The notes beneath the pieces are model-generated. The model ran no database searches. It saw only the letters and a program-made list of their open reading frames with translations, and was not told the origin of the DNA. From Nitrospina sp. (GTDB taxonomy: Bacteria > Nitrospinota > Nitrospinia > Nitrospinales > Nitrospinaceae), in the NCBI GenBank assembly GCA_020430445.1, contig JAGQJZ010000013.1, forward strand, positions 1-44,476: DNA of 44,476 bases. The letters run 5' to 3'. This document shows positions 5,705 through 13,322 of the stretch, one piece after another. The position numbers were made by a program, and so were the translations under genes. How positions within the stretch are numbered: the stretch's first letter is position 1; each line of letters begins with the position of its first letter.

Positions 5705-7984
5705 TTAAAAGGACCGGTGAATGAAGGTTTCGCCTTCGTTGCCCACCAGTTCGCCCAGCCCGCGCAGGGTCAGGTTGAACAGGAACCGGGTTTCTTCCTG
5801 CCGGAGGCCGCCGTTGATGTTGAGCCGCTGGACCACGTCCAGCGAGGCTCCCCAGCACCGGCAGGGATCATTAAACGTCAGCCGGCCGTTTTTTTCAAGC
5901 AGGGTTTCGTTGAATTCGTCGAAGCGGACGCTGAACTTCATGTTCCAGCCGGGCAGGAAGGAGTAATCGATCGTCCCCAGGATGGAGGCGGAGGTGTTGT
6001 GCGCCAGACGCCGCTCCATGATGAGCATCAGGTTGTCCGTGGGCTTGACGCCGACGTCGAAATTGAAGGTTTCCACCACACCGGTGTAGATATTGAAGGT
6101 GGAGTCGAAATTCAGCATCAGGAACGGAAAAGGGCGGCTGTCCCAGTCGAAGCGGAGGGTGGAGAAGGGCCGGTTCTTGTCGTTGGAGCCGACGAGGGTC
6201 CGTTCGGCTTCGTTGAAATCGTATATCTGGCTGATCTCAAAGCGGGCGATCTGCTCGGTATTGCTCGAATTGCCCGTGGTCACTTTTCGCAGGAGCCGTT
6301 GCGTCAGGAAAAAGGCCACCCGGTTGGTGTTGGGGATACGGTCGATACCGTCGATCTGGAAAATACGATTGCGATCGGCCTCGTCCATGTCGGGAATGAA
6401 GTTGTACACGAAGCGGGGCTCGATGACGTGCTTGTACTTGGTCGATCCCTCCTTGGTGTCCACATGGAAGATTTTGTTGACCTTGGGACCTTCGAGAATT
6501 CCCTGAACATCGATCAGCTCCCGGTTGATCACCCCGCGCGACTGGGTGCCGACAAAGGAATCGGAATAAAACGTGTTGCGCACCCCGATGGTCGGGGTGA
6601 AGTTCAGCCAGGGAAACAACCGCAGTGGGGCGGACAACTGGGGATGCAGGTCGACGCGTTCGATATTGACCAGCTTGTCGACGGCCGGGCTGCCATCCAG
6701 GTCCGTGACCAGGGTGGTGAAATTGGTGTCCTGGTTGAAGTAAACACCGGTCCGGCCCAGTTCCACCGGCTGGGTTCGCCAGATCGCCTGGGGCAGAAGG
6801 CCGAACGTGTCGTCGCGCCCGTCGTCTTCGCTTTGGCGCAGCCGCGCCAGAATGTCGAAGGACTGGTTGCCCCAGGTTTTGAACAGGGTCGCCCAGGAAT
6901 CGGAACTGCGCCGCGTCCGGTTTTCGGTCTGGTTGCGGAAGGTTTTGTTGAAATTGGATTTGGAGGTCAGGTCGAGCTTGCCGTTCAGTTTCCAGCCGTA
7001 GGGCAATTCCTGGGTGTGATACGCGTCGATTTTCCAGAAAAAGTTGCCGGTGACTTTGTCGTCGAGAAACACCCCGTTGAACATGCCGGAGGTGGTCTGG
7101 CTGGGCGTGTAGCGGTATTCAAGCGAGGTGCGGACGCCGCGCTTCTCCATGTAGTCGATGCCGATGGTCGCGTCCTGGTGGTCGTCGATGGCCCAGAAGA
7201 AGGTGTTGCCGAGTGTGAACCCGTCGAGGTTGGTGGAGCCGACGCTAGGGGTCAGGAATCCGGTTTTGCGCTCGTTGTCCAGAGGCACGTAGCCGATGGG
7301 AACGTAGGCTATGGGCATGTTGCGGATCTTGACCACTCCCCCTTTGAACAGGGCGCGGTCGCCTTCCACGACTTCCGCATCGTCGAATTCGATCAGCCAG
7401 TCGGGTATCTTGCCGGTACAGGTGGTCAGGGAGGCGTCCTTGATCCTGTACCGGGTCTCGTTGACTTTCGTGATGTCTTTGCCCTTGACGTAATATTCAA
7501 TACCGTCAGGGCTTCCCAGGGTGCCGTGGGCGTCGAACATCCTCCCTTTTTCTGACTTGATGTTGATTTGGGCCTTGGTGGCGCGCAGTTTGGTGCCGTT
7601 TTCGGCGATCATGACGACGTGGCCCTCGGCTTGCCCTTTCCCGGTGTTCGGGTCCATCATCACCTTGTCGGCCAGAATCGTCCGCTTTTCGTAGACAATG
7701 CGCACGTTCCCCCAGGCTTTGACCAGGTTTTTTTCCGGAATCTGTTCCAGATGGTCGGCCGCGATATGAATGGGAGGTTCCGTGGGCTGTTTGGCTTTGG
7801 CTTTAGCTTTAGCTTTAGGTTTGGTCTCGCTCTTGTTTTTTTGGGGAGCGGGGGCAGGGGGTTGGTAATTGTAGGGGGAGGGGAAGCTTGCGCCTGGATA
7901 GGTGTCCTGTGCCTGGGCGGCCGAGCATCCGAGCAGGGCGCAGAACACCCACGGGAAGATTTTAATGAAAATTTTGTAGCTCAA
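5705..7984 (-). CDS. lptD: LPS-assembly outer-membrane protein LptD
   Basis: LptD is the outer-membrane beta-barrel that, with LptE, inserts lipopolysaccharide into the outer leaflet. The protein (about 759 residues) has a signal peptide (FPWVFCALLGCSAAQAQ), a low-complexity Lys-Ala linker, then an OstA/LptA-like beta-jellyroll (IHIAADHLEQ to about residue 200 with GQAEGHVVM). A long barrel with alternating aromatic strands follows, ending in a terminal aromatic strand (GETFIHRSF). Cysteines occur at LTTCTG and in DPCRCWGASL, the latter typical of the LptD C-terminal disulfide region. The frame is open to 8101, but the best start is TTG at 7984: it has AAGG upstream and places the signal peptide at the N-terminus, overlapping folC by 23 nt. 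Confidence 0.95.
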   Translation of the reverse strand: MSYKIFIKIFPWVFCALLGCSAAQAQDTYPGASFPSPYNYQPPAPAPQKNKSETKPKAKAKAKAKQPTEPPIHIAADHLEQIPEKNLVKAWGNVRIVYEKRTILADKVMMDPNTGKGQAEGHVVMIAENGTKLRATKAQINIKSEKGRMFDAHGTLGSPDGIEYYVKGKDITKVNETRYRIKDASLTTCTGKIPDWLIEFDDAEVVEGDRALFKGGVVKIRNMPIAYVPIGYVPLDNERKTGFLTPSVGSTNLDGFTLGNTFFWAIDDHQDATIGIDYMEKRGVRTSLEYRYTPSQTTSGMFNGVFLDDKVTGNFFWKIDAYHTQELPYGWKLNGKLDLTSKSNFNKTFRNQTENRTRRSSDSWATLFKTWGNQSFDILARLRQSEDDGRDDTFGLLPQAIWRTQPVELGRTGVYFNQDTNFTTLVTDLDGSPAVDKLVNIERVDLHPQLSAPLRLFPWLNFTPTIGVRNTFYSDSFVGTQSRGVINRELIDVQGILEGPKVNKIFHVDTKEGSTKYKHVIEPRFVYNFIPDMDEADRNRIFQIDGIDRIPNTNRVAFFLTQRLLRKVTTGNSSNTEQIARFEISQIYDFNEAERTLVGSNDKNRPFSTLRFDWDSRPFPFLMLNFDSTFNIYTGVVETFNFDVGVKPTDNLMLIMERRLAHNTSASILGTIDYSFLPGWNMKFSVRFDEFNETLLEKNGRLTFNDPCRCWGASLDVVQRLNINGGLRQEETRFLFNLTLRGLGELVGNEGETFIHRSF

Positions 7985-9245
7985 AACTTTGCCTTGCCTC
8001 AGCGACGGTGAACACCGAGCCGGCGACCACCACGAGGTCTTTGGGGCCGGATCGTTTTTGGGCTGTATGCAAAGCATATTGAATTTCGTCAATAATTTCA
8101 ATAACTTTGTGGTTAGTTTTAAATAATTTAAACAAATTATGGGGGTCCGCGCTGCGTTCGATGCGTGGCCGGGACAGGATCACCTCATCCGCGAAATCGC
8201 CTAATATTTCAGCAATTTGTAGCAAATCCTTGTCCTGCATGACACCCAGCACCACACGGCACTTTTCGTAATTGAAATACTCCCGCACCGCCTTCGTCAA
8301 ATTTCTGACGGAATCGGGGTTGTGGGCGCAATCGAGCAGGGTCAAGGGATCGCGGCAGACCACCTCCAGCCGGCCCGGCCAGCGTGTATTGATCAGGCCC
8401 TCCCGCAGACTGTCCGGGCCTATATTGCCTTGCAGGGCTTGTTGTACCGCCGTGATGGCCAGGGCCGCGTTGTCCACCTGGAAGGCGCCCAGCAGGGCGA
8501 TTTCCAGGGATTCGTAACGGGATCCCGGCCCGGAGTAATCGAACATTTGCCCGCCTGCGCTGTACCCGGTCCGGATAGCCTGAAATTCCCGGTCCAGACA
8601 CAACAGGGGACAGCCGGTCTCCCGCGCCCGTTGACGCACCACTTCCAGCGGCTCCTTTTGCCGTAACCCAGCAATTACCGTACCGCCGGGCTTGATGATG
8701 CCCGCTTTTTCCCCCGCGATCTGGGCGAGGCTGTTTCCCAGGCTGCTCTCGTGGTCATGGGAAATGGAGGTGATGACCGCCACCCGGGATTGGCAAACAT
8801 TGGTGGAATCGAGCCGGCCCCCCATGCCGACTTCGATCACGTTCCATTCGCAGCCGCTCCGCAGAAAGTGCAGAAAGGCCATGGCGGTGCCCACTTCAAA
8901 ATAGGTGGCCGGGATGTTTTCCCGTTCACAGACGGCACGCACTTCGGTGGCCACGGCGGCGAGGGACTTCGGACCGATCGGTTGCCGGTTGACCTGGATG
9001 CGCTCGCGAAAATCCGCCAGATGAGGGGATGTGTACAGCCCGGTACGAAATCCTCCGGCGCGGAGGATGGATTCGGTGAACGCTGCGGTCGATCCCTTGC
9101 CGTTGGTCCCGGCGATATGGATGGTGGGGACTTTCAACTGGGGATTGCCCAGGGCCTCGAGCAGGCGGATGGTGTTGTCGAGGCCGAGCTTGATGCCGCT
9201 CCGGGTGAGGCCGGTGAGGTATTCGACGGTCTGTGGATGGTCCAT
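7962..9245 (-). CDS. folC: Folylpolyglutamate synthase / dihydrofolate synthase
   Basis: FolC is an ATP-dependent Mur-ligase-family enzyme that adds glutamate to dihydropteroate and to folates. The 427 residues match the family length. The P-loop IHIAGTNGKGSTAAF lies near residues 42-56, followed by YTSPHLADFRERI, FEVGTAMAF, GMGGRLDSTNV and the ISHDHESSLG metal/ATP site. The C-terminal domain contains DCAHNPDSV and LVVVAGSVFTVAEAR. It heads a minus-strand run folC-lptD-pyrE-lipoprotein. The lptD start is inside the folC 3' end, so the two are probably translationally coupled. A divergent gene starts about 140 nt upstream. Confidence 0.96.
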   Translation of the reverse strand: MDHPQTVEYLTGLTRSGIKLGLDNTIRLLEALGNPQLKVPTIHIAGTNGKGSTAAFTESILRAGGFRTGLYTSPHLADFRERIQVNRQPIGPKSLAAVATEVRAVCERENIPATYFEVGTAMAFLHFLRSGCEWNVIEVGMGGRLDSTNVCQSRVAVITSISHDHESSLGNSLAQIAGEKAGIIKPGGTVIAGLRQKEPLEVVRQRARETGCPLLCLDREFQAIRTGYSAGGQMFDYSGPGSRYESLEIALLGAFQVDNAALAITAVQQALQGNIGPDSLREGLINTRWPGRLEVVCRDPLTLLDCAHNPDSVRNLTKAVREYFNYEKCRVVLGVMQDKDLLQIAEILGDFADEVILSRPRIERSADPHNLFKLFKTNHKVIEIIDEIQYALHTAQKRSGPKDLVVVAGSVFTVAEARQSFELQNFH

Positions 9246-9382
9246 GGAGTTTTTTATGCCGGTGAAGGTTGACGCTTGTTCCCGAAAACGTGGGGGTGGC
9301 CCCTATTTTCTCATTTGGAGATGGGCGCTGTAAGGTAAAATAAAATTAAAATTTTTTAATTGAAAAGGTATGAAAAACTTCG

Positions 9383-9883
9383 ATGAAGGTTGCCCGCATT
9401 GCATTCGAGGAACTGGAGGTCTGTTTGACAGGGAATGCTCTGGCCGTTGGCGGTGGGGAGGATTCAGTTGAAGTCGATGCCGATCTGCCTGACGGATGTT
9501 TTGCACTGGACCTTTCCTGGACGGGCATGTCTTCCGGCTTCGGTGGAGCGGCTATCGCGGTTTTTTCCACCCGCTTCGGCGAGGCGCTTGACCGGCTTTA
9601 CCTTTTCAGGAAGGCGAAAGACGCCTGGTTTCTGTGCCGGCTGGTCCGCACGGAATCCGGAGGCGGGGCGTCCGCGCAATTCCGGCCTTCGCGCCGGAAA
9701 AGTTTCATGACTCCCACCCCGCTTCACATACCGGGCAGCCGGGTCTCGCCGATTCCCGATTACACCCATGCGGTGTTTTATCTGGAGCCCGTCAACGAAA
9801 AGCGGATTGAACTCGTCAAGGCCGGTCAGACGCACAGTCTGTTCCCGCTGGTGCATTTGGAAAGAGTGTCCGGTGAAACGTGA
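9383..9883 (+). CDS. Hypothetical protein, 166 aa
   Basis: I do not recognise this protein. It is soluble, with no signal or membrane segment, and has a beta-rich pattern (FALDLSWTGM, IAVFSTRFG, LYLFRKAKDAWFLCRL, HAVFYLEPV). The first 60 residues read like a small sandwich or binding domain. The start is uncertain: the ATG at 9383 has only AAAGG about 14 nt upstream, next to an AT-rich palindrome (9344-9361). It converges on the gene at 9896-10519, with only 12 nt between stop codons. The opposite strand also has an open frame here, but it is Arg- and Pro-rich and looks like a shadow. Confidence 0.6.
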   Translation: MKVARIAFEELEVCLTGNALAVGGGEDSVEVDADLPDGCFALDLSWTGMSSGFGGAAIAVFSTRFGEALDRLYLFRKAKDAWFLCRLVRTESGGGASAQFRPSRRKSFMTPTPLHIPGSRVSPIPDYTHAVFYLEPVNEKRIELVKAGQTHSLFPLVHLERVSGET

Positions 9884-9895
9884 TCGCGGTGGGCG

Positions 9896-10519
9896 TTATT
9901 TCCCAACCAGGCGGAGGAATTCCTGAAACGTTTCCAGCCCGGTTTCCTTCCAGTTCAATCCGTCAAATCCATCCTGATTCATGGGGAAGGGCTTGAGGAG
10001 CTTGATGAAGCCGCGAGCTTTCCATTGTGACAAAATTTCCGGACCGGTCAGCCGGTTCAAAGGGAGGAAGCAGTCTTCTGTGGTGGCCCACTCCCAGGGG
10101 GTTGCGGAAACGGAAAACAGGATGGCATCGGTTTCGCTGGTGTCGGTGCGGGCCGCAAGGGCCTGTGCGAGAGGAGCCATGGCCTCTCCCTGGAGAATCA
10201 GGGAAAAACCGAGGTAATGCCCCCACCAGAACAGGGTGCGGAAGGTGAAGAACGTTTCCTTGGAAAACAGTTGCGGCATGTCCAGCGAGAGAAAGGGAAA
10301 CCCTTTGTGATTTTCGCCGCGCGCGATCTGCCCCTTGGTGGTATCCGTCTCCGGTGGGCAGAGCCCCGGAGCGTTCTTTAAAAAATTCTGCAGGGTGCCG
10401 TTGAGCTGTTGCAGTTCAGCCTCCGCCTTTTTCATGATGGCGGGTTTGTGAACGAAGACGTCCACGGTGTTGAGCAGCCTCAACTCAAGGGAACTCCAGG
10501 TGGGCGCTTGCGGGTCCAT
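9896..10519 (-). CDS. Hypothetical protein, 207 aa
   Basis: A soluble 207-residue protein of unknown function. The centre carries a striking conserved-looking stretch, HKGFPFLSLDMPQLFSKE then FFTFRTLFWWGHYLGF (about residues 70-106), rich in aromatics. I recall similar 'KGLPYLMLDYP...FWWGN' stretches in uncharacterised proteins of other phyla, but this is memory only. The C-terminal half has WEWATTEDCFLPL. It lies downstream of the motA-motB-pilZ operon on the same strand, with a gap of about 37 nt, so it may be co-transcribed; no functional link is evident. Confidence 0.65.
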   Translation of the reverse strand: MDPQAPTWSSLELRLLNTVDVFVHKPAIMKKAEAELQQLNGTLQNFLKNAPGLCPPETDTTKGQIARGENHKGFPFLSLDMPQLFSKETFFTFRTLFWWGHYLGFSLILQGEAMAPLAQALAARTDTSETDAILFSVSATPWEWATTEDCFLPLNRLTGPEILSQWKARGFIKLLKPFPMNQDGFDGLNWKETGLETFQEFLRLVGK

Positions 10520-10556
10520 TAAAGCCGGTCCGGGTTGGGTCGGTGAGTGGCCGGCA

Positions 10557-10946
10557 TCAGAAGCGCAATTCTTCCTTTTGCCGTTCCAGCACGTATTTAT
10601 GGATTTTGTCTTCCTTTTCGGGAGAGATATCGAGGAAGCGGCAATGGTAAATGTTGTTTCTTCCCCGGCGCAGAACCTTGAGCCGGATCGATATTCTCTC
10701 GGCAGTCAGTTCAATCCCCATGGGAAGGTTGAACTCGACGTCCAGGTCGTCTCCAACATTCAGGTCGTCCGAGGTGAGGGAAAGTCCCCCCGAACTGATG
10801 TCGAGAACTTCATACGAGTTTCCGCCGGTGAAGAGGGTGATGGGGGCTTCTTCCGACGGGGCAACGCGGTAAGCCTGCCGGCTGTCCGCGGGCGGAATGA
10901 TGCGCTGGGATTCGGGTTCACCCTTGCTTTTCTTTTTCCAGAACAA
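10557..10946 (-). CDS. PilZ-domain protein in the motAB operon
   Basis: A 129-residue PilZ protein. RxxxR is RQAYR (residues 23-27) and DxSxxG is DISSGG (49-54), the two c-di-GMP-binding motifs; the barrel continues to about 115 and a charged helix closes it. A basic tail (FWKKKSKGE) precedes the domain. I use a TTG start at 10946 because AGGAG lies 8 nt upstream; this overlaps the end of the motB-like gene by 29 nt, implying coupled translation. In YcgR-type systems a PilZ protein acts as a c-di-GMP-dependent brake on MotA or the rotor. This one lacks the YcgR N-terminal domain, so a similar role is an inference from linkage. Confidence 0.88.
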   Translation of the reverse strand: MFWKKKSKGEPESQRIIPPADSRQAYRVAPSEEAPITLFTGGNSYEVLDISSGGLSLTSDDLNVGDDLDVEFNLPMGIELTAERISIRLKVLRRGRNNIYHCRFLDISPEKEDKIHKYVLERQKEELRF

Positions 10947-12378
10947 TTTCCACTCTCCTGTTCATTTTCCGGCCGAGTTCGGAAGAGTTGTCGGCCAGTG
11001 GAAACGTGTCCGCATATCCTGATGCCGTCAACCGGAGTGCCGAAACGTTTTTATCCAGAAAATACCGCAACACGGCGGTGGCCCGGGCGGCGGACAACTC
11101 CCAGTTGGTGGGAAATTTGTCTGAATCTATCGGGACATCGTCGGTGTGGCCCTTGATTTGAATTTTATACTTTGGGTATTTTTTTGCAACCTTAACAATT
11201 TCCTGCAATGTTTTGCGGCTCTTTTTAATGTCCAGATCGGCGCTCCCGGAAGGGAACAGGGTTTCGCCCGGAAGTTTCAGGACAATCTGGTTGCGGTCCG
11301 CTTCGACTTCAATTTTGGAATCCTTGCTGACCTCCTGCTGCAGGTCCTTGATGTCTTCCATGATTTTTTCTTCTTTCAATCCGGTCATCTCTTCAAGCGC
11401 CTGCGGCTGTTGCTGTTCATGAATCATCTTTTTCAATTGCTGGGTGGACTGGCCGGACTCCACCATGTCTTTGACTTTTTTCAGGTTCATCTGCCCGATG
11501 GAATAGTACAGGATAAAAAAGGTCATCAGCAGGGTGGCGAGGTCGGCATAGGTTGTGATCCAGCCGTCCCCCATGTTGACTTCATCTTCTTCGCCGCTGA
11601 ACTTTTTTTTGCGGCCAAGCCTTCGTTTCATCCGCTGCGTGATTTCCTCTTCGAGCAATTCGATCCGCCGGGCGAGGATGTTGGCGTGTTTTTTCCTTTC
11701 CTGTTTCAGCGTTTTTTCCAGGGTGGCTTTTTCCTCTTTCAGGGCTTCGAGGTTTTGCGCCAGGGATTTGATGGCGGAGGGGGAGGCCTCTCCCGATTCG
11801 GTCGCCGCCACAATCGCCGCTTCATAGCTGGAGATCAGGACGTCTTTTTCTTTTAGCAGATGCTCATAACGCGTCCGCACTTCCTGCAATTGGGTGTCGA
11901 TAGTGTGGGCTTCGTTCCGGAAGGCCGGAGAGACGGTCGTGTCCGGGTTGTCCCGCAGCCGCCGGATTTCCCGCGCCAGGATTCCCTTTTCCTTGGTGAG
12001 CCGGTCGCGCTCTTTTTTTTCATGGTCCAGTTTCACCCCGAGGCGGTCGTTCTTGCTTTTGAGTTCTTTCAGGAAATGCAGAGTTTTGAGGTAGCGTTCT
12101 TTCTGCGCCAGTTCGTCGGCGGTGACTTCCGCTGCGGCGTGGGTGCTGTCCGCTTCAGAAGTTTTGGTGGTGTGCGTTGTCCGGCTCTGGTAGTACCGGA
12201 TCTCTTCTTCCTGTTCCTCTATTTTTGCCTGCAGGATCTTGATCCTTTTCTGGGTGAAATCCTGCAGGAACTGGACTTTTTCCTCCTGCTTGTTGCGCTC
12301 GGCCTGCAGCTTTTTCAACTCCGAATTTTTGATTCGGACCTGTTCCTTCAGCAGTTGGGAGTCCTGTGAGTCTTTCAT
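10918..12378 (-). CDS. MotB-like stator protein with a long N-terminal coiled coil
   Basis: MotB proteins pair with MotA as ion-driven stators anchored to peptidoglycan. This 486-residue homologue has the usual core: a transmembrane helix WITTYADLATLLMTFFILYY (about 273-292) with the ion-binding Asp at 279, a plug/linker, and an OmpA-like peptidoglycan-binding domain (about 345-480; IKGHTDDVPI, NWELSAARA, GRKMNRRVEIVL). Unusually, the helix is preceded by about 270 residues of highly charged heptad-rich coiled coil, which must be cytoplasmic. In normal MotB only about 25 residues precede the helix. It starts 12 nt after motA and overlaps the PilZ gene. It may drive a flagellum or another envelope machine; no flagellar gene is in the window. 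Confidence 0.9.
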   Translation of the reverse strand: MKDSQDSQLLKEQVRIKNSELKKLQAERNKQEEKVQFLQDFTQKRIKILQAKIEEQEEEIRYYQSRTTHTTKTSEADSTHAAAEVTADELAQKERYLKTLHFLKELKSKNDRLGVKLDHEKKERDRLTKEKGILAREIRRLRDNPDTTVSPAFRNEAHTIDTQLQEVRTRYEHLLKEKDVLISSYEAAIVAATESGEASPSAIKSLAQNLEALKEEKATLEKTLKQERKKHANILARRIELLEEEITQRMKRRLGRKKKFSGEEDEVNMGDGWITTYADLATLLMTFFILYYSIGQMNLKKVKDMVESGQSTQQLKKMIHEQQQPQALEEMTGLKEEKIMEDIKDLQQEVSKDSKIEVEADRNQIVLKLPGETLFPSGSADLDIKKSRKTLQEIVKVAKKYPKYKIQIKGHTDDVPIDSDKFPTNWELSAARATAVLRYFLDKNVSALRLTASGYADTFPLADNSSELGRKMNRRVEIVLEKEKQG

Positions 12379-12390
12379 GGTTCACGCAGG

Positions 12391-13176
12391 TCAGAGAGAT
12401 TTTCCCAGGCCGCCCCGTTGCAGGGGCCGGCGTTGGCTTTCAGGAATAAACGCGGAAAGCTTGTCATAAAGGGACAGAGGGTTGTTGTCGCTCAGAATCG
12501 AGATCGCGCCTTCAAAAATCGTTTCCAGCATGATGACTTCATTCAAGGTCCGGTCTTTTAATTTTCCCGCGATGGGTAAAAATAGCAAGGTCGAAAACAG
12601 AACGCCGTAGAAGGTGGTCAACAGGGCCACGGCCATGGCGGGGCCGATGGTTTCCGGGTTGGACAACTGACTGAGCATCTGGATCAGTCCGATCAGGGTG
12701 CCGAGCATTCCAAAGGCGGGAGAATACATCGCCATTTTACGGAAGATGTCCTGGATGATCATGTGGCGCTGCTTGAGCGATTCGATTTCGATGTTGAGCG
12801 TGTCCCGGATATTGTCTTCCTTGGAGCCGTCGGCGATCAGATTGCAGGCTTTTCTCAGGAACCCGTTCTGTTCCTGGAACTCCACCTTGCCGATGGCGAT
12901 GAGTCCCTGCCGCCGGGTGAGGGTGCACAGTTCGACCATGGTTTCGACCATGTCGTTGGGATCGCGCTTTTTTTCACGGAAGACGAAGGCCGCCGCCCGG
13001 AAAGCGCGGAGGACGTCCTTGAGCTGGAAGGTGATGAGGGTTGCGGCCACGGTGCCGCCAAACACGATCATGATGCCGGGGAGGTTCCAGAAATTGTGGA
13101 TATCCCCCCCGATCAAAATGGCGCCGATGATCAGCGCGATACCCGATACAATTCCTGTAAAAGACGCGGAATCCAT
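12391..13176 (-). CDS. motA: MotA-like stator / proton channel protein
   Basis: MotA forms the ring around the MotB dimer, conducts ions and pushes the rotor. The 261-residue protein has the expected four membrane segments: near 7-25, 32-50 (IMIVFGGTVAATLITF), 150-175 (YSPAFGMLGTLIGLIQML) and 180-205 (VALLTTFYGVLFSTLLFLPI). The two family prolines fall in YSPAFG and FLPIAG. The cytoplasmic loop between helices 2 and 3 (about 60-145) is charged, with the Arg/Glu-rich torque region in the EKKRDPND to TRRQGL stretch. It heads motA-motB-pilZ. A minus-strand terminator sits about 18 nt ahead of its ATG, so expression may depend on read-through or a local promoter. Confidence 0.93.
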   Translation of the reverse strand: MDSASFTGIVSGIALIIGAILIGGDIHNFWNLPGIMIVFGGTVAATLITFQLKDVLRAFRAAAFVFREKKRDPNDMVETMVELCTLTRRQGLIAIGKVEFQEQNGFLRKACNLIADGSKEDNIRDTLNIEIESLKQRHMIIQDIFRKMAMYSPAFGMLGTLIGLIQMLSQLSNPETIGPAMAVALLTTFYGVLFSTLLFLPIAGKLKDRTLNEVIMLETIFEGAISILSDNNPLSLYDKLSAFIPESQRRPLQRGGLGKSL

Positions 13177-13193
13177 CTATCATCCTGGAAATT

Positions 13194-13223
13194 GAAAAAA
13201 ACGGCCGATCTTTTTTTATCGGC
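13194..13223 (-). terminator. Rho-independent terminator just ahead of motA
   Basis: On the minus strand GCCGAT (13223-13218) pairs with ATCGGC (13209-13204) around an A-rich loop and is followed after two bases by seven T residues. It would end transcripts from the GGDEF-EAL gene. It lies only about 18 nt from the motA start, leaving little room for a separate promoter below it, so it may act as an attenuator. Confidence 0.65.
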
Positions 13224-13322
13224 AGAACCGGGAAATATCCAAAAAATAATTTAAAGTCCACTCCCGAAAAGCACAATAAAAACCTTGCGGAAAGCCCATG
13301 CGGAAAAAACGGGGAGGTTTTC

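Noticed and set aside
5717..7555. Very long open frame (about 612 codons) antisense to lptD
   Set aside because: Composition is Val/Gly/Phe/His/Asp-rich with no recognisable domain, typical of a shadow frame in GC-rich coding DNA; lptD on the other strand is certain.
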